Program-made: the position numbers and the translations under genes
The notes under the pieces: generated by a model
What the model was told of the DNA's origin: nothing
The model's input: only the letters and a program-made list of their open reading frames with translations
Database searches by the model: none
Source of the DNA: Casimicrobiaceae bacterium
GTDB taxonomy: Bacteria; Pseudomonadota; Gammaproteobacteria; Burkholderiales; Casimicrobiaceae
DNA length: 64,000 nucleotides
Assembly: GCA_025056355.1 (NCBI GenBank)
Contig: JANWWI010000001.1
Coordinates: 1-64,000 of the forward strand
Reading direction: 5' to 3'
Shown: piece by piece, positions 1 through 8,588 of the stretch
Layout of the letters: each line of letters begins with the position of its first letter
How positions within the stretch are numbered: position 1 is the first letter of the stretch

Positions 1-979
1 CTAAGTGTAGTTTCTCAAGACGTTGTTTACGTCGAAGCCGAGTCTGGAGGCTGGTGGGAGGTGGTGTAGGGCGCGGTGGGGTCGTGTGAAGTTGTAGTGG
101 TTGAGCCAGAGGGGTAGTTGGGCGTTTCGGGCTTCGGAGTTTGGGTAGACGAAGGCGTAGGCCCATTCGCGCAGCAGCGTTTGGATGAAGCGTTCGACTT
201 TGCCGTTGGTTTGGGGGCTGTAGGGTCGGGTGGTGATATGTCGCAGGCCGTGTTGGCGCAGCACAAGTGTTTGAACTGCCAGGAGCGGTAGGCGCTGCCG
301 TTGTGGCTTCGCCGAAACTTCGCCTGCGGCTTGTTTTCGGTCATGACGGCGCGGATGGGAACACCGAGGCTGCGGTAGAAGTCGAGCGCGGCCAGCAGGA
401 AGCGGCAGGCGCTTCGAGTGGGTTTGATCGGGAAGCATGAGGCTTCAAGCCGACCCGGGAGTGATCATCGATGGCGGCGTGCAGGGTTTTGTCGCCAGCG
501 CGGGGCGTGTAGCGGGTGGGGTCAGCCGTGACGCGGTGTCCGGGTTGGCTGAAGCGTGCGAGGCGTTTCATGTCGATGTGCAGCAGTTCACCCGGTCGGT
601 CACGTTCGTAGCGCTGCGCTGGGCTGGGGAGGCTCAGGCGATTGAGGCCGCGAGCCTTCAAGGCGCGGGCTACGGTGCTGCGGCCCGAAGCCCACGGTGT
701 AGGCGATGTCATCGTAGGTGCGCCCTTCGAGTCGGCTCGAGCGCTCGAGGCGCGCTCGATCAGAGAGACATCGGCGCGCCGTGCGCTGCGCCTGGGGCGC
801 GAGGAGCGATCGGCAAGACCGGCAGTGCCTTCTGCGCGGTAGCGACGCAACCACTTTCTGGCCGTTGTCACGCTGACCCCTGCGGCAGAGGCTGCCTGTG
901 AGAGGCCAAAGCGTTGGATCAGCTCGATCAGATGCGCTCGACCTTTGGGCGTCAATCGGGCATTCTTATGGATGTTCAT
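1..979 (-). pseudogene. IS481-family transposase, multiple frameshifts
   Basis: The N-terminus from the ATG at 979 has the family's helix-turn-helix region (MNIHKNARLTPKGRAHLIEL, then GVSVTTARKWLRRY). It is followed by the link to the integrase core, RPGELLHIDMKRL and the first catalytic Asp region AIDDHSRVG. Continuity then needs at least three frame changes: RLEGRTYDDIAY, NGSAYRSWQF and the C-terminal YSPQTNGKVERFIQTLL each sit in a different frame from the preceding block. The second catalytic Asp motif (normally MTDNGSAYRS) is disrupted: MTEN is followed by about ten extra residues before NGSAYRS. The last Glu (KVERF) remains. It is a non-functional remnant. Confidence 0.88.
6..31 (+). 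repeat. IS481 left terminal inverted repeat
   Basis: It starts TGTAGTTTCTCAAGACG and pairs with 1036-1061 at 21 of 26 positions. The transposase frame runs through this end and stops just outside it, at 1-3. Confidence 0.8.
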
Positions 980-1035
980 CCGGGGCTCCTGAGGACAAGA
1001 GAGGACTGTCAACACCCCCATCTTGCCTCAACCCG

Positions 1036-1061
1036 GGTGAACAACGTCTTGGGAAATGACA
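1036..1061 (-). repeat. IS481 right terminal inverted repeat
   Basis: Read on the minus strand it starts TGTCATTTCCCAAGACG. It lies upstream of the transposase start and is followed on the plus strand by CCTAGA, which resembles an IS481 target. Confidence 0.8.
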
Positions 1062-1136
1062 CCTAGATACAAGGCGGTCGCGTGCTCTCAGTGCCGCTTC
1101 GGGCTTTCGCCCGACGCGCACCGACAGCGCAAATGA

Positions 1137-1313
1137 GGATCCAGCGATGACCCGATCACCCATTTTGCACAACTTGACGTACACAACAACCGCGGCCCCG
1201 AAGGCTTGATCGTCGTGCGCGCTTCCGAGTCGCCGAACGGCAAGCCGCTGCTCATCGTCGGTCACGAGACGAGCGGCACAACCGCGATCTACGAAATCCG
1301 CCTTGCGTACTGA
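1137..1313 (+). pseudogene. 3' fragment of a choice-of-anchor/phytase-like secreted protein gene
   Basis: An open frame of 58 codons ends at the TGA at 1311-1313. It encodes [27 protein letters not shown] and the final AIYEIRLAY. These match the conserved C-terminal end of the large extracellular beta-propeller proteins annotated as choice-of-anchor I or esterase-like phytase domain proteins. The frame is closed upstream by TGA at 1134-1136 and there is no start codon, so only the tail survives. The IS481 remnant ends 75 bp upstream, so insertion followed by loss of the 5' part is a likely history. The family assignment rests on motif recall only. Confidence 0.6.
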
Positions 1314-1418
1314 AGGCGCATGCCGCCGCGGGTTGCCGGCTCGTCCGCACCCATCCGCTGTCGCCTTCCAGCGTGCGAGGCTTGGCAGCCTGCGGCAAAT
1401 GGGGCAGACTCCAGGGGC

Positions 1419-2465
1419 ATGAGCCAGCCTGAGGCCTCTTTCTCCGAACTGCTTGCGGCAGCCGAGCTCGACTCGCTGATCCGACGTCTGCCGAAAGCCG
1501 AGTTGCACGTGCATCTCGAAGGCACGCTCGAGCCCGAGATGCTGATCGCGAAGGCGCGCAAGCATGGTATCCAGCTTCCCTATGCCGACGAAGCAGCCGT
1601 TCGCGCCGCGTATCGCTTCACGAATTTACAGTCCTTCCTCGATCTCTATTACGCGGCCACGGCCGTGCTCAGGGATCAAGACGACTTCTACGACCTCACC
1701 TGGGCCTATTTGCAGCGCGCGAAGGCTGATGGGGTTGTGCACGTCGAAGCCTTCATCGATCCGCAGGCGCACACGACGCGTGGCGTGGCGCTCGAGGCGG
1801 TCATGACCGGTGTGCTTGATGCCTTGAACGACGGCCATGCTGAACTCGGGATCAGCTATCGCCTGATTCCGAACGTCCTGCGGCATCTTTCGCAGGAAGC
1901 GGGTGAGGCGATGCTCGAGGCGCTTGAACCCTGGTTCACGGCGATTCACGGTTTTGGGCTCGATTCCTCGGAGCTCGGGCATCCGCCGTCGAAGTTCAAG
2001 CACCTTTTCGCGCGCGTTCGGGCGCTCGGCTTTCCGGTGGTCGCGCACGCGGGCGAAGAAGGTCCGCCCGAATACATCGTCGAAGCCCTGGATGCACTCG
2101 GAGCCGTGCGCATCGATCACGGCATCCGCGCCATCGAGGATCCGGCGCTTACGTCGCGGCTTGCACGGGCGCAGATACCGCTCACGGTGTGCCCATTGTC
2201 AAACGTTCGGCTATGCGTCGTGCCTGATCTTGCCGCTCATCCGTTACGCCGGTTGTTCGAGGCAGGGTGCCTGGTCACGATCAATTCCGATGACCCGGCT
2301 TACTTTGGCGGCTATGTTGCCGCGAACTACCGTGCGGTGGCCGAGGCGCTTGGCTTTACGCGTGAAGAGCTCAAGCGCCTGGCGGCGATGTCGATCCGTG
2401 CGAGCTGGCTCAACGACGCGGTCAAAGCGCGCCATCTTGCCGCGATCGACGCAATGGGTGCGTGA
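1419..2465 (+). CDS. Adenine deaminase (adenosine deaminase-fold)
   Basis: Predicted cytosolic, 348 residues, metal-dependent amidohydrolase for purine salvage. Visible motifs are the N-terminal metal-binding KAELHVHLEGTL, the catalytic VAHAGEEGP, RIDHGIRAIED, and the C-terminal metal Asp region INSDDPAYFGGY. The DDPAYFGGY form, together with VCPLSNVRLCVV, points to the adenine deaminase (Aah1-like) branch rather than adenosine deaminase, so conversion of adenine to hypoxanthine is the likely reaction. The ATG at 1419 starts just before the conserved region. In-frame sequence further upstream is low-complexity and not family-like. It stands alone, convergent with moeA across a 555-bp gap. Confidence 0.9.
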   Translation: MSQPEASFSELLAAAELDSLIRRLPKAELHVHLEGTLEPEMLIAKARKHGIQLPYADEAAVRAAYRFTNLQSFLDLYYAATAVLRDQDDFYDLTWAYLQRAKADGVVHVEAFIDPQAHTTRGVALEAVMTGVLDALNDGHAELGISYRLIPNVLRHLSQEAGEAMLEALEPWFTAIHGFGLDSSELGHPPSKFKHLFARVRALGFPVVAHAGEEGPPEYIVEALDALGAVRIDHGIRAIEDPALTSRLARAQIPLTVCPLSNVRLCVVPDLAAHPLRRLFEAGCLVTINSDDPAYFGGYVAANYRAVAEALGFTREELKRLAAMSIRASWLNDAVKARHLAAIDAMGA

Positions 2466-3020
2466 GGGCCGTTGTCGCAATCGCCCGAGCGGATCGTCAA
2501 ACAAGCGCTGCGGTGGGTTGCCGTTCCAGGCCTCGCGTGTTCGACTCGCTTTACGGGCCGGGCAAGGCGGACGACCCGGGTCGCAGACTCAAACGGCCAC
2601 GGCGCGCGATTGCCAGGCCGTCACAGCGGCAGCCGTCGTGCCGGGTGGTCGAGCGAGGAGCGCTAGCCTTCGACCCTCCGCGCTTTGCCCGATCGCCGCG
2701 ACCGGCCTGCCCTTTGCCAAGACAGGTGACGCCTAGGTATCGGCTGTGAGGCAATCGAGAGGCTAGTGAGCACGAATCCTCGTGTGCTGATCGCCTGCGG
2801 TGCTCTGCGGCATTGGCCAGTGGGAGGCAAGCCGCGGATATTCTTCCTCCCTCGCGAGCGATCGTCGGTTTTTTGGGACGCGTTCTTACCACACGCGTTC
2901 CAGCCTGCGGCGCGGGGGAGGATCTTGGGGTGTGCCCTCCCGTTCGTTCGCCATGGGGCGATTGGAGTGCGATTTCCACGGCGCACCGATCCTCGGCCGT
3001 GAGCCGCGGCAAGGCTCGAC
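2466..3020. other. 555-bp gap with no supported gene
   Basis: This lies between the convergent adenine deaminase and moeA genes. Short overlapping frames exist on both strands, the longest about 157 codons on the minus strand. None shows a recognisable domain, a convincing ribosome-binding site or a consistent coding pattern. The sequence is less regular than neighbouring genes and may be decayed coding DNA. I saw no tRNA and no clear terminator. Confidence 0.5.
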
Positions 3021-4277
3021 TCACGAAAACAGACCGTCGAACATCTGTACCTCGACCTTCGTCCCAGGCTCGACGTTGCCGACCTCAGCATCAAGCACGA
3101 TGAAACAGTTGGCTTGGGTCATCGAGGAAAGAATGCCAGAGCCCTGGTCGCCGGTGGTGCGTACTTCATAGCCATCGGCGCCCCTCGTGAGCACGCCGCG
3201 TTGGAATTCGGTGCGTCCCGGGAGTTTCTTGATGCGGTTCGTGAGCGTGGCTTGAACGGTTGGCGGTAAGGAGAAGTCCGTGCGGCCCTGCAAAATGGCC
3301 AAAGCGCCGCGCACGAATTGGCAAAAGGTGACCACCACGGCCACCGGATTGCCGGGCAGGCCAAAGAAGTGGGCACGTCCAATTCGTCCGTAGGCAAGCG
3401 GTCGGCCCGGTTTCATGGCGATCTTCCAGAAAAGGACCTCACCGAGCTCGTTGAGCATCGGTTTGATGAAATCGGCCTCGCCGACGCTGACACCGCCTGA
3501 GGTGATGATCACGTCGGCGCAACTGGCGGCCCGCTCAAAGGCAGCGCGAATCGCTTCGGGCGTGTCCACGAAATTGCCGAGATCGATCGGCTCGCAGCCT
3601 GCCTGTGTGATCAAGCCCCAAAGTGTGTAGCGGTTGGAGTCGTAAATCTCTCCCGGGCCGAGCGGTGAACCGATGGTCTTGAGCTCATCTCCCGTGGAGA
3701 AAAAGGCCACACGCAGTTTGCGGTAGACATCGATCTCGGCAATCCCCAAGCTGGCCATCAGACCGAGAGCTGAGGGCGTGATGAGCTTTCCACGCGCGAG
3801 CGCCACGGCTCCAGCCTTCAAATCCTCGCCGGCAAGCCGACGGTTCTGTCCGGGTTTGTAATCCGGGCCGATGACGACGCCTTGGTCAGTCTCTTGCACC
3901 TTTTCTTGCGGCGCAACGGTGTCACAGCCCGGCGGCATGACCGCTCCGGTGAAGATGCGAACGCACTCGCCGGGGCCGACCGGGCTTAGATAGGGTTTGC
4001 CCGCGAAACTCTTGCCAACGGGCTTGAACAGCGTCGTGTGGGCAAGGTCTGCGTGCCGGAAGGCCCAGCCGTCGAAACCGCTGTTGTCGTGTCCGGGCAC
4101 GTCGATGGGCGAGACGATGTCACGGGCAAGCACACGACCGAGCGCGCTTCGAATCGGCACGCGCTCAAAATCGGTGAGCGGTTCGAGCACGCGCGCGATG
4201 TAATCTCGCGCCCGCTCGACCGACATCGCGCTGGGGTCGTAGTCGCTGTCGCGGGAAAAGGCAGAAAGCGCACTCAT
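3021..4277 (-). CDS. moeA: Molybdopterin molybdenumtransferase MoeA
   Basis: Inserts molybdate into adenylated molybdopterin in the last step of molybdenum cofactor assembly. 418 residues, the usual length. Landmarks are DYIARVLEPL near the N-terminus, the DNSGFDGWAFRHAD segment (usually NSAMDGYA), the central TGDEL and IYDSNRYTLWGL, the MoaB-like VIITSGGVSVGEADF, and KPGRPLAYGRIGRAHFFGLPGNPVA split across the fold's active site. The variant NSGFDGWAF keeps the key Asp but is unusual. It lies 76 bp downstream of mobA on the same strand, so the two probably form a cofactor operon. No clear Shine-Dalgarno sequence was seen before the ATG at 4277. Confidence 0.95.
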   Translation of the reverse strand: MSALSAFSRDSDYDPSAMSVERARDYIARVLEPLTDFERVPIRSALGRVLARDIVSPIDVPGHDNSGFDGWAFRHADLAHTTLFKPVGKSFAGKPYLSPVGPGECVRIFTGAVMPPGCDTVAPQEKVQETDQGVVIGPDYKPGQNRRLAGEDLKAGAVALARGKLITPSALGLMASLGIAEIDVYRKLRVAFFSTGDELKTIGSPLGPGEIYDSNRYTLWGLITQAGCEPIDLGNFVDTPEAIRAAFERAASCADVIITSGGVSVGEADFIKPMLNELGEVLFWKIAMKPGRPLAYGRIGRAHFFGLPGNPVAVVVTFCQFVRGALAILQGRTDFSLPPTVQATLTNRIKKLPGRTEFQRGVLTRGADGYEVRTTGDQGSGILSSMTQANCFIVLDAEVGNVEPGTKVEVQMFDGLFS

Positions 4278-4353
4278 GGGATCGATGGGGAGTTGAGAGG
4301 CTATCGAAGCGTCTGGCTTGGCAGTGTACGCAGGCCGTGGTGCTCAGGGCGAA

Positions 4354-4947
4354 TCACGGTGAGCGGCGCCTGTTTTCATGTTGTGCCAGCTCCTCGAGCG
4401 TGTTCAAGTTGGTAAAGGAGCTCTCTTCCGGGAAGTCGACGGCCACTCCCCGGTGTTGAGCAAACCAGCGATCGATCTTGCGCTCGCCGTGAGCCAGAAA
4501 ATGCTCCAGCGACGGTGCGAGCGAAGCGCGTAGGGCGGCATAGACCGGATGGGCCTGGGCCCCGGTTTGCGCCCAGGCAAGATCGGCTTGGCCGCACAGC
4601 AACGGGGCGAGCAAGCGTGCAACAAGGTCGTCTGGCAAGAACGGGCCATCGCACGGAGCGGTCACCAGAAAAGGCGTGCGGCAAACCTGAAGCCCCGCAT
4701 GGACGCCGGCCAAGGGGCCCGCAAAACCTTTGATCCGATCGCTCACGACCGGCCAGCCGAAGGCAGCATATTCATCGAGATGGCGGTTGGCGTTGATCAG
4801 GACCGCCGCGACCTGAGGTGCAAGCCGTTCGAGCACGTGCGCGACGAGCGGCCGGCCACGAAAAAGGACAAGTCCCTTGTCGCGTTGCTGCATCCGGCGG
4901 CCCAGGCCGCCCGCAAGAATGAGTCCAGTCACCGTATCACGCATCAT
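4354..4947 (-). CDS. mobA: Molybdenum cofactor guanylyltransferase MobA
   Basis: Attaches GMP to the molybdenum cofactor to make the bis-MGD form used by DMSO reductase-family enzymes. The N-terminal nucleotidyltransferase signature GLILAGGLGRRMQQRDKGL is complete, followed by the substrate loop NANR and the metal-binding VTAPCDGPFLPDDLV. Two consecutive ATGs, at 4947 and 4944, are possible starts. GGAAGG upstream is better spaced for the second. The 43 further in-frame codons upstream lack conserved features. It precedes moeA on the minus strand with a 76-bp gap and probably shares a transcript. Confidence 0.92.
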   Translation of the reverse strand: MMRDTVTGLILAGGLGRRMQQRDKGLVLFRGRPLVAHVLERLAPQVAAVLINANRHLDEYAAFGWPVVSDRIKGFAGPLAGVHAGLQVCRTPFLVTAPCDGPFLPDDLVARLLAPLLCGQADLAWAQTGAQAHPVYAALRASLAPSLEHFLAHGERKIDRWFAQHRGVAVDFPEESSFTNLNTLEELAQHENRRRSP

Positions 4948-5111
4948 CCACCTTCCGCGAGGGAGGACCGCCGGGGCGAGGTCTCGAGGCGAGGGATCAT
5001 CCGAACACCCCTGCGCACGCTGGGGGAGGGGCCGCGGGCAAGCGGGCTTTGAGGCAGCGCTTTGCCTGTGTGACAATCCGCGGCCATATCCACAAGCGAT
5101 TCAGGTGACGT

Positions 5112-5684
5112 ATGCTGGATAAGGACGGATATCGGCCAAACGTCGCCATCGTACTTGCGAACCAGCGAAATCAGGTTTTCTGGGGCAAGCGCGTCAAGGA
5201 ACATTCTTGGCAGTTTCCGCAAGGCGGTATCCAACCGGGCGAGACGCCCGAGCAGGCCATGTACCGCGAACTGCGGGAGGAGATCGGACTCCGGCCCGAG
5301 CATGTGTTGATCCTTGGCCGCACGCGTGACTGGCTGCGCTACGAGGTACCGGCGGCCTGGGTTCGCCGGGAATGGCGCGGCTCCTATCGCGGCCAAAAGC
5401 AGATCTGGTTTCTGCTTCGGCTCATCGGTCGCGACAGCGATTTGAACCTTCGCGCCGACGCGCGACCTGAATTTGACGCATGGCGGTGGACCGACTATTG
5501 GGTCGATCTCGACAGCGTCATTGAGTTCAAGCGCGAGGTCTATCGCCGGGCGCTCACGGAGCTCGAACGCTACCTCTATGCGGGGCAGACGCCGACGCCT
5601 GAGCATTTGGCGCGCTCTTCCTCTGGGATGACGGTTGCGTGCGGTGGCGCCGCGCGGAGCGCGGTTTCGGCGAGCGAGTCGTAG
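5112..5684 (+). CDS. rppH: RNA pyrophosphohydrolase RppH
   Basis: A Nudix hydrolase that removes pyrophosphate from the 5' end of mRNA, starting RNase E-dependent decay. The N-terminus [15 protein letters not shown] and [15 protein letters not shown] are typical. The Nudix box [11 protein letters not shown]...RELREEIGL (residues about 38-60) has all the metal-binding glutamates. 190 residues, slightly longer than the enterobacterial enzyme. The last 131 bp overlap the 3' end of rimO on the opposite strand, so the C-terminal tail is constrained by two frames. A weak AGGTGA lies 4 nt before the ATG. Confidence 0.95.
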   Translation: MLDKDGYRPNVAIVLANQRNQVFWGKRVKEHSWQFPQGGIQPGETPEQAMYRELREEIGLRPEHVLILGRTRDWLRYEVPAAWVRREWRGSYRGQKQIWFLLRLIGRDSDLNLRADARPEFDAWRWTDYWVDLDSVIEFKREVYRRALTELERYLYAGQTPTPEHLARSSSGMTVACGGAARSAVSASES

Positions 5685-7047
5685 GGCTTGTGCTCGGTTC
5701 GCGCTCCGCAAGCGCGATGAGGTCGTGTTCGGTTGCCTCCACGACGCGTACGGTCAACCGCTGACCAGGTTTGAAGCAGGCGCCGTTTTGGACGTGGACG
5801 AGCCCATCGATTTCTGGGGCATCGGCCCAAGAGCGGGCAACAGCGATGCCGGATTGAACGTCATCGACGATCACTTCGATCGACTGGCCGATTTTTTCTC
5901 GTAGCCGTGCGGCGCTCAGCTCGGCTTGCAGGGCCATCAGACGAGCGCGCCGTTCTTGCTTGAGCTCCTCGGGCACGGCACCGGGGAGCGCGTTGGCGGC
6001 AGCTCCTTCGACCGGGGAATAGGCAAAGCATCCCACTCGGTCGAGCTTTGCTTCGCGCAAGAAATCGAGCAGCTCTTCGAACTCCGCCTCGGTTTCTCCG
6101 GGGAAGCCGACGATGAAGCTCGAGCGGATGGTCAGGCTCGGGCACTCACGCCGCCAGGCTCGAATTCGGTCGAGGTTGCGCTCAGCCGCCGCGGGACGCC
6201 TCATCAAGCGAAGGATGCGTGGGCTTGCGTGTTGAAATGGGACGTCGAGATAGGGCAACAGGCGCGAGGTCGAGTCGAGCCTGCATTCGGCCATGAGGGG
6301 GATCACCTCGTCGACCCAGGGGTAGGGGTAGACATAGTGCAGCCGCACCCAGACGCCGAGCCGCGCCAGCTCGCGCGCCAGTTCCGTAAAGCGTGTTCGG
6401 ACCGGCCGGCCGCCGACAAAGTCCATGCGGTGCCGCAAATCGATCCCGTAGGCCGAGGTGTCTTGCGAGATGATGAGCAGCTCTCTGACGCCCCCGGCGA
6501 CGAGCGCTTCGGCCTCACGCAAGACTTCACCGATCGGGCGCGAGAGGAGGTTTCCGCGCATCGATGGAATGATGCAGAAGCTGCAGCGATGGTTGCAGCC
6601 CTCGGAAATCTTGAGATAGGCATAATGGGGCGGGGTGAGTTTGACGCCGTGATCGGGTACGAGATCGAAGAAGGGCTCGTGCGGCCGCGGCAGATGCGTG
6701 TGAACGGCATCGACCACTTCGTGCGGACGATGGGGACCGGTGACCGCAAGCACTTTCGGGTGGCGCGCCCGTATGTATCCCCCCGCCTCGCGAGCGCCCA
6801 GGCAACCGGTCACGATGACGCGGCCGTTTTCCGCCAAGGCCTCGCCGATTGCCTCGAGCGATTCCTCGACGGCTTCATTGACGAAGCCGCAGGTGTTGAC
6901 GATGACCAAATCGGCCGCTGCGTAGTCGGAGACGGTCTCATACCCCTCGCTACGGAGGCGGGTGAGGATCAATTCGCTATCGACGAGGGCTTTCGGGCAG
7001 CCCAAGGAGACAAAGCCGATGCGTGGAGCGGCGGGTCGCTTTGCCAT
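5554..7047 (-). CDS. rimO: Ribosomal protein S12 methylthiotransferase RimO
   Basis: A radical-SAM enzyme that methylthiolates the conserved Asp of ribosomal protein S12. It has the N-terminal UPF0004 domain ([35 protein letters not shown]) whose three cysteines hold the auxiliary 4Fe-4S cluster. The radical SAM motif follows ([11 protein letters not shown]), then a C-terminal TRAM domain (IEVIVDD..). 497 residues, about 50 more than usual. The extra part is a Ser/Arg/Pro-rich tail encoded antisense to rppH, so it may be a by-product of a lost stop codon. The start [11 protein letters not shown] at 7047 is standard. Confidence 0.95.
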   Translation of the reverse strand: MAKRPAAPRIGFVSLGCPKALVDSELILTRLRSEGYETVSDYAAADLVIVNTCGFVNEAVEESLEAIGEALAENGRVIVTGCLGAREAGGYIRARHPKVLAVTGPHRPHEVVDAVHTHLPRPHEPFFDLVPDHGVKLTPPHYAYLKISEGCNHRCSFCIIPSMRGNLLSRPIGEVLREAEALVAGGVRELLIISQDTSAYGIDLRHRMDFVGGRPVRTRFTELARELARLGVWVRLHYVYPYPWVDEVIPLMAECRLDSTSRLLPYLDVPFQHASPRILRLMRRPAAAERNLDRIRAWRRECPSLTIRSSFIVGFPGETEAEFEELLDFLREAKLDRVGCFAYSPVEGAAANALPGAVPEELKQERRARLMALQAELSAARLREKIGQSIEVIVDDVQSGIAVARSWADAPEIDGLVHVQNGACFKPGQRLTVRVVEATEHDLIALAEREPSTSPTTRSPKPRSARRHRTQPSSQRKSAPNAQASASAPHRGSVRAP

Positions 7048-7059
7048 GGCCTGTTGCGC

Positions 7060-7650
7060 TCAAGTCCGGTCGCCGCGTGAGGAGGGCGCCGGCGCCCCTG
7101 GGAAGAGGGCCCGCGTGGTGGCCTGCATGCGTTCCTGCATCTCGGCAAACATCTTCGAGGACTGTTCGAGGAAGTTCACCATCATGCTTTGCATGGCCGG
7201 GGCCTGCAGTTGCATGAATTGCCGCCACAGCTCACTGCTCATACGCGCGGGATCCGACGCGACGCTGCCAAGCGCTACCCCTTGTTCTGCCATCCGGCGC
7301 TGGAAGTCGAGAAAGGCACGGACGTTCTGCTCAAACAGGCTGCCGACCACGGGCTGCATCGCGGCGTGATAGAAGCGGATCATCTGCGCGAGCATTTCGT
7401 TGGAAAACATCGGCACGCCGCCGGTCTCCTCTTCGAGAATGATCTGAAGCAGGATCGACCGCGTGAGGTCCTCGTGGGTTTTCGCGTCACGGACGACGAA
7501 CGGCGTGTGATCGAGCACCATTTGCCGGATATCGGCCAAGGTGATGTAGGCGCTTGTGGCCGTATCGTAGAGCCGCCGGTTGGGATATTTCTTGATGACG
7601 CGCGGCTGGCCGTCGCTGTGGCTGGAACTGCCGTGGGTCTTCAAAGCCAT
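7060..7650 (-). CDS. phaR: Polyhydroxyalkanoate synthesis repressor PhaR
   Basis: A DNA-binding protein that senses polyhydroxyalkanoate and represses phasin genes until granules form. The N-terminal DNA-binding domain reads VIKKYPNRRLYDTATSAYIT and LADIRQMV, typical of the family. The PHB-binding region includes GGVPMFSNEMLAQMIRFY. 196 residues, the usual length. The ATG at 7650 directly precedes the conserved region. An upstream in-frame extension to 7713 is possible but lacks family similarity, and no strong Shine-Dalgarno sequence is seen. It is divergent from the phasin gene, whose promoter region carries TTGCAA elements it might bind. Confidence 0.93.
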   Translation of the reverse strand: MALKTHGSSSHSDGQPRVIKKYPNRRLYDTATSAYITLADIRQMVLDHTPFVVRDAKTHEDLTRSILLQIILEEETGGVPMFSNEMLAQMIRFYHAAMQPVVGSLFEQNVRAFLDFQRRMAEQGVALGSVASDPARMSSELWRQFMQLQAPAMQSMMVNFLEQSSKMFAEMQERMQATTRALFPGAPAPSSRGDRT

Positions 7651-7777
7651 GAATCGTCGCCGGTTGTGCGCTGCGAAATTGTAGGCGGCTCGTTCCGGGC
7701 GAAGCAGCCTCATCGCGAGCGCTCGGCCTCGATCGCCGCCGGCAACCGGACTGGAGTGCCGACTCTAATGATGCTGC

Positions 7778-7823
7778 GTTGCAACAAAGACGCCTTGCAA
7801 TGTGTTTGAAATGCACCTAGCAT
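7778..7823 (+). promoter_or_regulatory. phaP promoter with possible PhaR sites
   Basis: A sigma-70-like promoter can be read as TTGCAA (7795-7800), a 17-bp spacer, then TAGCAT (7818-7823), 50 bp before the phasin start. A palindromic GTTGCAAC lies at 7778-7785, just upstream, within CTGCGTTGCAAC. TGC/GCA-rich dyads are the kind of site reported for PhaR, so repression by the adjacent phaR product is likely. This is inferred from sequence only. Confidence 0.55.
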
Positions 7824-7872
7824 TGAATTTGTGCACCGCAGCATCCGCGGGCTTTTAGTTAGGAGAACCCCC

Positions 7873-8412
7873 ATGTTACCCGTGTTTGAACAAGTCGCTG
7901 AACTCAACCGCGCTTACGTTGCCAACGTGCTCAAGTCGATGGATGTCGCGGTGGATTTCGTGACCAAGGCGTCGAACTTTACGGTGAAGGCTGGCAACGA
8001 GTTTGCCCAGGCGACCGTGGCCGATCTTCATGCCTTGGCGGCAGTCAAGGCGCCGCACGAATTCCTGCCGCTGCGAGCCAAGCAACTCGAAGAAAAGGCC
8101 GAGTGGGCCGTGTCCACGTCGCGTGAGGCGATCGAACTCGTCTCGAACGCTCAGGCTGAGGCTCTAGCGCTGGTCGAGGCGCAAGCGGCGGAGGCGGCGA
8201 AGCTCTTTGTGACGAGTCTCGACAAAGTGGCCAAGAGCGCTCCCCAGAACGTGCCGGGCGTTGACTATGCGATCTCTGCGCTCAAGGCTGGCGTGGAAAC
8301 CTCGCTTGCTGCGTTCGAAACGGTCGCTAAAGCGAGCAAGGAAAGCGTGGAGTTCGCGGGCCAGCAAGTCAAGGCGGCGGCTTCCAGCGCAGCAGCCAAG
8401 CGCAGCAAGTAA
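7873..8412 (+). CDS. phaP: Phasin (PHA granule-associated protein)
   Basis: An amphipathic coating protein for polyhydroxyalkanoate granules. 179 residues, Ala/Lys/Glu-rich and helical throughout, with the phasin_2 pattern: an N-terminal LPVFEQVAELNRAYVANVL, a central KAPHEFLPLRAKQLEEKAE, and an Ala-rich tail ending AAAKRSK. No membrane segment or signal peptide. The ATG at 7873 has an AGGAGA 6 nt upstream, which settles the start over an in-frame codon at 7831. A strong terminator follows, so it is monocistronic. Divergence from phaR suggests PHA-dependent derepression. Confidence 0.93.
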   Translation: MLPVFEQVAELNRAYVANVLKSMDVAVDFVTKASNFTVKAGNEFAQATVADLHALAAVKAPHEFLPLRAKQLEEKAEWAVSTSREAIELVSNAQAEALALVEAQAAEAAKLFVTSLDKVAKSAPQNVPGVDYAISALKAGVETSLAAFETVAKASKESVEFAGQQVKAAASSAAAKRSK

Positions 8413-8455
8413 CCGGCTTCGCGGCTCAACCAGAGCCCGCGATTCGCATCCCCGT

Positions 8456-8482
8456 AGCCCCACGCGCCGTGGGGCTTTTTTT
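8456..8482 (+). terminator. Rho-independent terminator of phaP
   Basis: Perfect 8-bp stem AGCCCCAC/GTGGGGCT (8456-8463 and 8469-8476) with a 5-nt loop, followed by a run of T, 44 bp after the phasin stop. Confidence 0.9.
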
Positions 8483-8506
8483 ATGCGTGAGCGGGGGCTC
8501 GCAAAT

Positions 8507-8530
8507 AAAAAAGGCCCGCCGAAGCGAGCC
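8507..8530 (-). terminator. Rho-independent terminator of the symporter operon
   Basis: On the minus strand, GGCTCGC and GCGGGCC pair around a UUCG tetraloop, followed by six T. It lies 59 bp past the symporter stop and back-to-back with the phaP terminator. Confidence 0.85.
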
Positions 8531-8588
8531 TTTCGCTCCCGGAGCGCGTTTCTTCGCGGTCGATGCTCCGGGACAGGACGAAGTTGTA

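Larger units (their letters stand above)
6..1061 (-). mobile_element. IS481-family insertion sequence, decayed
   Basis: A 1056-bp element bounded by imperfect 26-bp terminal inverted repeats at 6-31 and 1036-1061. Both ends begin TGT when read inward and 21 of 26 positions match, including the shared core CAAGACGTTGTT. The length and the single DDE transposase fit the IS481 family. The six bases after the right end are CCTAGA, which fits the NCTAGN target reported for IS481. The left flank (CTAAG) is not the same, so no target duplication is confirmed. The transposase is frameshifted in several places, so the copy is unlikely to move by itself. Confidence 0.85.

Noticed and set aside
1062-1067. 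IS481 target-site duplication
   Set aside because: The right flank CCTAGA fits, but the left flank at 1-5 does not repeat it, so a duplication cannot be claimed.
2551-3024. A 157-codon minus-strand frame in the gap after adenine deaminase
   Set aside because: No domain, no ribosome-binding site, irregular composition.
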